Assembly (NCBI GenBank): GCA_934725855.1
Contig: CAKVCL010000014.1
Location: forward strand, 21,100 to 85,099
Origin: an uncultured Cellulosilyticum sp.
GTDB lineage: Bacteria; Bacillota; Clostridia; Lachnospirales; Cellulosilyticaceae
DNA length: 64,000 nt
Direction: 5' to 3'
Shown here: positions 61,426 through 64,000 of the stretch, one piece after another
Position numbering within the stretch: the stretch's first letter is position 1
Layout: every line of letters begins with the position of its first letter
Position numbers and translations under genes: made by a program
Notes under the pieces: model-generated
Seen by the model: only the letters and a program-made list of their open reading frames with translations
The model's database searches: none
Told to the model about the DNA's origin: nothing

Positions 61426-61489
61426 ACGATTTTTCCCCTTAAATCATTAACTGCTTCCGCAAATGATACATCAAACTTTTTCCCATCTA

Positions 61490-62239
61490 TTACTCTAAGT
61501 TTAAATGCTTATTTAGTAACCACCTAATTCCTAAAAACATTACTGCGATTAAAGCAAGTTCATAACAAATGGTAACATTCACAATACTAATAAAACTATT
61601 TAACAGGCTGGTAAAGCAATTTCCAATATATGATATAATGGTACTAATAATAAAGAATGCCCCAAATCCAACAAGATTTCTATGTTTAGCTAATACAGGC
61701 AATTGTGCAAAGGCCAATGAAAGATAAATTTGAAAAACGAAAGTAATATAACCTAGCACAAATAATAAGCCACCTTTCCCAATCGTAACAATTAAGCTGT
61801 TCTCACCTTCTGAAGCTCTCCATAATTCAGCCCATATCTCATCTAGATTCCTAAGTGCTTCTTTAAAACCTTCTAATGTCCCAAAAATGATGATAAACGT
61901 ACATATAGCAATAAAACAACTTGCTATCGCCCAAAACACACTAATAATAGCCTTAGAAATAATATGACTTTCACTACTAACTGGTAATGTAAACATTAAG
62001 TACCCTTCATCCCCTAGTAGATTTTTATTAAATCTCTGTACAATGACTACAATCGTTATAACGACTAAAGAAACAAAGAGTTCAAATAAAATTGCTATAC
62101 TTAATCCTTGACCTTCATCATCAATCACACCACCACTAATCACTCTATTTACAATAGCCATTAGTAATATAGCAATATAAATGGGTACAAAATTCCTCAT
62201 GGTTGCTTTAAACTCATATTTCAATAGTTTTCTTAGCAT
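61490..62239 (-). CDS. ABC-2 type exporter permease
   Basis: The 249-residue protein has six predicted membrane helices. It starts LLKYEFKATMRNFVPIYIA, with the exporter-type element YLMFTLPVSSESHIISKAI, in which a conserved TLPVS loop precedes a membrane helix. It would pair with the ATPase whose last codons overlap its ATG, but that ATPase gene is destroyed by the adjacent insertion sequence. The permease is probably non-functional unless another ATPase serves it. Confidence 0.8.
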   Translation of the reverse strand: MLRKLLKYEFKATMRNFVPIYIAILLMAIVNRVISGGVIDDEGQGLSIAILFELFVSLVVITIVVIVQRFNKNLLGDEGYLMFTLPVSSESHIISKAIISVFWAIASCFIAICTFIIIFGTLEGFKEALRNLDEIWAELWRASEGENSLIVTIGKGGLLFVLGYITFVFQIYLSLAFAQLPVLAKHRNLVGFGAFFIISTIISYIGNCFTSLLNSFISIVNVTICYELALIAVMFLGIRWLLNKHLNLE

Positions 62240-62376
62240 GTAAAGCCCTCCCTAAATAAAGCATCAATTGATTTTCCTTTTTCTTCTCTTATCTCATCTG
62301 CAGTATCTTGTAATACAATATTGCCTTCACATAAAAAGACTACTTTATCACAAATATTTTCGATTTCTTGAATTAA
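62233..62376 (-). pseudogene. ABC transporter ATPase, C-terminal 47 codons only
   Basis: The frame LIQEIENICDKVVFLCEGNI, VLQDTADEIREEKGKSIDAL, FREGFTC is the C-terminal end of an ABC-2 exporter ATPase (usual ending EE.GKSLDELFRE). It ends in a stop overlapping the permease ATG. Upstream it is cut exactly at the left inverted repeat of the insertion sequence. The missing N-terminal part is not found on the other side of the element, so the insertion was followed by a deletion or rearrangement. Confidence 0.82.
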
Positions 62377-63812
62377 CTAGACAGTCAAAAGTTCTTTAAA
62401 ATAAAATAACTCTTTCGATAAGATTTATGGTATCCTTAGATTGCCAAAAACAAGGAGATAAATCTTTTGAAAGAGTTACTTAAAGTAGTTTAATATACTC
62501 TTTCAACTGAGACTAGTAGATATGATAAAATTTTAAATAACTTTAAAACTTGCTTTTCTAGACAAGCCTCATTCAATTGGTTTGTTGTCATTATAATAGG
62601 TCTTATGATTCGTACTGATACACTAGGTCTTACTTCTATTATTCGAGACTTAGCTCTTAATCCCAAAGGCTATGAATCAATGATTCATTTTTTCCATTCT
62701 TCAGCATGGTCTCTGGAGTCTATTTCGAACAAGTGGTTTCAAGTTGTCAAACAGTTTGCTCCTCTTTATTATGAAGGAGATTCTGTCATTCTCATCGGTG
62801 ATGGCGTCAAGCAAGCAAAAGAAGCTCGTAAAATGCCAGGTGTAAAGAAACTTCATCAAGAATCAGAGAACTGTTCTAAAGCTGAATACATCTTTGGCCA
62901 TATGTTTGGTGGCATTGGTGTTCTTTCGGGTAATCCTGAAAAATTCTTTTGCATTCCTCTTCTTATTACCCTGCAAGATGGTATTAAGTCTATTTTTAGT
63001 TGGAAAGAAGCTTGCCAAGCATATTGTAACCAAAGCTAAGAAAAATTGCATAGCATATGAGCACCCAGTAAAGAAACATGGCAGGGGTCGTCCACCTAAA
63101 AAAGGAAATACCGTGAAACTTAATGAACTTTTTGAAGCATGCCGTGGTGAATTTAAGACAACTGAGCTTGAGCTATATGGTAAGAAAGAATCTGTAAGTT
63201 ATTATGCTGTCAATCTTTTGTGGTGGCAAAAGCTATATCAAGAATTACGATTTGTTCTTGTACGTTACCAAGGTAAAGAGTGTATTTTGGTAAGTACTGA
63301 TCTTGAACAAGACCCAGAAGCTATTATTCGTTTATACAGTTATCGCTTCAAAATAGAATGTACCTTTAGGGAAATGAAACAGGTGCTTGGTGGATTCAGT
63401 TATCAATTTTGGAGTAAATCAATGCCAAAGCTAAAAAGATATGCAAAGAAAGATGAACCTCATCCATTAGAGAGCATAACAGATTCGATAGAGCGTAAGC
63501 GAATACTCAAAACCATTCAAGCAATAGAAGGTTACGTAATGTGTAGTTGTATTGCACTTGGATTACTTCAAATACTTTCAATGCGTTTTTCAACACAGGT
63601 TAACTGGTTAAATATAAGGTATTTACGTACACCATCCAAAAAAATCGTATCAGAGGCCACAATGGCTTGTCATTTAAGGAAAAGTATTTTTCATGGTTTG
63701 GGTAAAAACAAGGATTTAAGCATAACACGAATAATTAAATCTAAGCAGGGAGACCTCGAATTTTATGAGGATCGTCAGGCTTGTTAAAGTTACAAAACTT
63801 TTGACTGTCTAG
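62377..63812. mobile_element. Degenerate DDE insertion sequence, 1436 bp
   Basis: Terminal inverted repeats CTAGACAGTCAAAAGTT are identical over 17 bases at 62377-62393 and, inverted, 63796-63812. TAA flanks both ends, a possible three-base target duplication. The single transposase gene inside is dead. IS family not assigned with certainty; the DDE type and layout recall IS4-like elements. Confidence 0.85.
62467..63787 (+). pseudogene. Transposase of the insertion sequence, broken three ways
   Basis: From TTG 62467 (SD AAGGAG) the frame stops at TAA 62491-62493 and then continues YTLSTETSRYDKILNNF to MIRTDTLGLTSIIRDL and VILIGDGVKQAKEARKMPG (first catalytic Asp). It runs to about 63000, where the frame shifts. 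The second part carries KHGRGRPPKKG and YSYRFKIECTFREMKQVLGG with the catalytic Glu. The stretch expected to hold the second Asp is absent, so there is an internal deletion plus a frameshift. The element cannot move without help. Confidence 0.82.
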
Positions 63813-64000
63813 TAATGTTATGGTTCTTCAAAAGAGAACAAAGACGTTTTAACAGATGTTTTGGAATTTCAATACATCTAATGTTATGGTTCTTCAGCAA
63901 AAGAGCGTTATACTAAAATAATACCTGAATCCGTGAAGTTAGTTCTAAATAATTACCAGCTCATCAAATGCAATCTGGTGATATGAATTATGCTAACAAA
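63813..64000. repeat. 18-base direct repeats beside the insertion sequence
   Basis: TAATGTTATGGTTCTTCA occurs exactly at 63813-63830, abutting the element, and again at 63879-63896, 66 bases later. No gene is visible from 63813 to the right edge; only a short open stretch (KERYTKIIPESVKLVLNN) near 63900-63960 was noted, with no recognised homology. Confidence 0.6.

Overview
The window is AT-rich DNA with AGGAGG-type ribosome-binding sites and intrinsic terminators. It carries Firmicutes hallmarks: pyruvate kinase with an extra C-terminal domain, HelD, CIRCE and Rex-type operators, SLH domains, a LytR-CpsA-Psr protein and a B12 riboswitch. Together these point to a strictly anaerobic clostridium, most likely Lachnospirales and perhaps Cellulosilyticum-like; the genus is inference. 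The bifunctional AdhE, the KDG kinase/KDPG aldolase pair and the edge esterase fit a fermenter of plant polysaccharides. The split homocitrate synthase hints at nitrogen fixation encoded elsewhere.

Layout. 1-7.1 kb: esterase fragment, argC, small stress-like and DUF1294 proteins, KDG kinase/KDPG aldolase with a divergent PAS-HTH regulator, a VanY-like peptidase and a decayed IS200. 7.2-20.2 kb: Nudix hydrolase, split nifV, fused secDF, a short KdpD/KdpE-like pair, pyk and a three-gene sensory operon. 20.2-28 kb: a DnaA-box cluster and Rex-type operator before adhE, an AAA ATPase/HEPN defence-like pair whose HEPN gene has a stop codon, and two RimK-like ATP-grasp ligases. 28-38.1 kb: HAD and PAP2 phosphatases, a CIRCE-controlled pair of Hsp20 genes, nudC, an LCP protein, a Ca/Na antiporter, helD and a truncated flavoprotein. 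38.2-47.8 kb: a B12-riboswitch operon encoding a DUF4430 lipoprotein, a complete ECF transporter and a 1756-residue SLH-anchored protein built like animal intrinsic factor. 47.9-58.9 kb: frameshifted azlC with azlD and a MocR regulator, a repeat-tailed membrane protein, a cold-shock protein, an ECF sigma/anti-sigma module, a DUF6179/DUF6323 pair, an EamA transporter and a small self-regulated XRE operon. 59-64 kb: ftsH, a flavoprotein pseudogene, and an ABC exporter whose ATPase is cut by a decayed insertion sequence.

Two features stand out. First, a short motif, about GTCAGACCTGTCCCC, recurs more than thirty times. It lies between genes, often beside terminators, and inside genes, where it is read in at least three registers (RPVP, DLSP, GTGL) and has expanded into tandem arrays in secDF, an ATP-grasp ligase and a membrane-protein tail. 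Second, the B12-controlled operon looks like a complete cobalamin capture-and-import system with a bacterial counterpart of intrinsic factor.

Decay is common: a nonsense-mutated HEPN gene, frameshifted azlC, two flavoprotein remnants, two dead insertion sequences, a decapitated ABC ATPase and a shrunken paralogue of a small membrane protein. No rRNA, tRNA or CRISPR array was seen.
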